Assembly: GCA_023230585.1 (NCBI GenBank)
Contig: JALNXB010000005.1
Location: 21,443 to 85,442 of the forward strand
Direction of reading: 5' to 3'
Origin: a bacterium
GTDB lineage: Bacteria > Ratteibacteria > UBA8468 > B48-G9 > JAFGKM01
Length of the DNA stretch: 64,000 nucleotides
In this document: in pieces, positions 63,892-64,000 of the stretch
How the letters are laid out: the number at the start of each line of letters is the position of its first letter
How positions within the stretch are numbered: position 1 is the first letter of the stretch
Translations under genes and position numbers: made by a program
The notes under the pieces: model-generated
Databases searched by the model: none
What the model was told of the DNA's origin: nothing
The model's input: the letters and a program-made list of their open reading frames with translations, nothing else

Positions 63892-64000
63892 TTATGTAAT
63901 AATTTCTGTAACAGCGCCTGCACCAACAGTTCTTCCACCTTCACGAACTGCGAACCTCTGACCTTTCTCTAATGCAATAGGATATATAAGTTCTACTTCC
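63892..64000 (-). CDS. tuf: elongation factor Tu, C-terminal end (5' part beyond window)
   Basis: The last 36 codons of an open frame that runs off the window's right edge. They read like the EF-Tu C-terminus: [22 protein letters not shown] then AVTEIIT-stop. EF-Tu brings aminoacyl-tRNA to the ribosome. The tuf-rpsJ order is the standard join between the str and S10 operons. The 5' end lies outside the window. Confidence 0.95.
   Translation of the reverse strand, partial: EVELIYPIALEKGQRFAVREGGRTVGAGAVTEIIT

Noticed and set aside
1..64000. CRISPR array, prophage or insertion sequence
   Set aside because: No regularly spaced repeats, transposase, integrase or phage genes were seen; the only repeats are the three-copy intergenic family.

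Overview
The window is AT-rich chromosomal DNA from a Gram-negative (diderm) bacterium. It encodes a Tol-Pal envelope system, an LptD/OstA-like LPS transporter, a MacAB-TolC-like exporter and lipoproteins. The ribosomal proteins include Cys-bearing (zinc-type) S4, S14 and L36, and the spc operon has no rpmD (L30) gene. Many carbohydrate-related enzymes (two Gfo/Idh/MocA oxidoreductases, a fucose/arabinose isomerase-like protein, a TIM-barrel sugar epimerase, a six-hairpin glycosidase-like protein and a 1385-residue beta-helix protein) point to a polysaccharide or sugar degrader from an uncultured lineage. An Omnitrophota- or PVC-like bacterium is my guess. It is not established by the sequence.

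Layout. 1-6.1 kb: a bacterial deoxyhypusine-synthase-like gene on +, facing a minus-strand set (NodB-like deacetylase, Gfo/Idh oxidoreductase, DUF4387 and AtuA/DUF1446 proteins). 6.1-13.3 kb: a giant secreted LamG/helical/beta-helix/CBM9-like protein and a glycosidase-like protein, separated by a repeat-bearing intergenic region. 13.5-14.7 kb: tRNA-Glu with a consensus promoter and an MDR dehydrogenase. 14.8-19.4 kb: tolQ-tolR-tolA-tolB-pal plus a coiled-coil LysM lipoprotein. 19.6-22.4 kb: a plus-strand DegT aminotransferase, MDR dehydrogenase and YjbQ cluster. 22.4-28.7 kb: RidA and a flavodoxin-like protein, a solitary PilT ATPase, then an M20 amidohydrolase, a two-subunit Fe-S hydro-lyase and a C45-like Ntn hydrolase. 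28.8-35.6 kb: tRNA-Met, rdgB, rph, lptD and a three-gene sugar cluster. 35.8-39.4 kb: serS, ftsB-like, eno and a HAD phosphatase. 39.5-40.8 kb: a small exported protein and a CvpA-like/zinc-ribbon fusion. 40.9-47.6 kb: MacB-like permease, ATPase, adaptor, TolC-like protein and purD. 48.0-64.0 kb: the fused S10-spc-alpha ribosomal superoperon, read leftwards from tuf (cut by the window edge) through rplQ into a small acidic protein and a CPBP protease.

Three intergenic regions (about 10.38-10.69, 35.64-35.84 and 47.6-47.97 kb) carry pieces of one dispersed repeat family. The pieces are shuffled and in one case inverted between copies. No CRISPR array, insertion sequence or rRNA gene was seen. 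rpmJ was found by reading the sequence directly, and several start codons were moved on the strength of Shine-Dalgarno sites.

The most unusual items are the CvpA-like/zinc-ribbon fusion, the bacterial DHS-like protein, the C45/Fe-S hydro-lyase/M20 cluster, the AtuA-DUF4387 pair in a sugar-gene context, the acidic protein after rplQ, and the modular repeat family.
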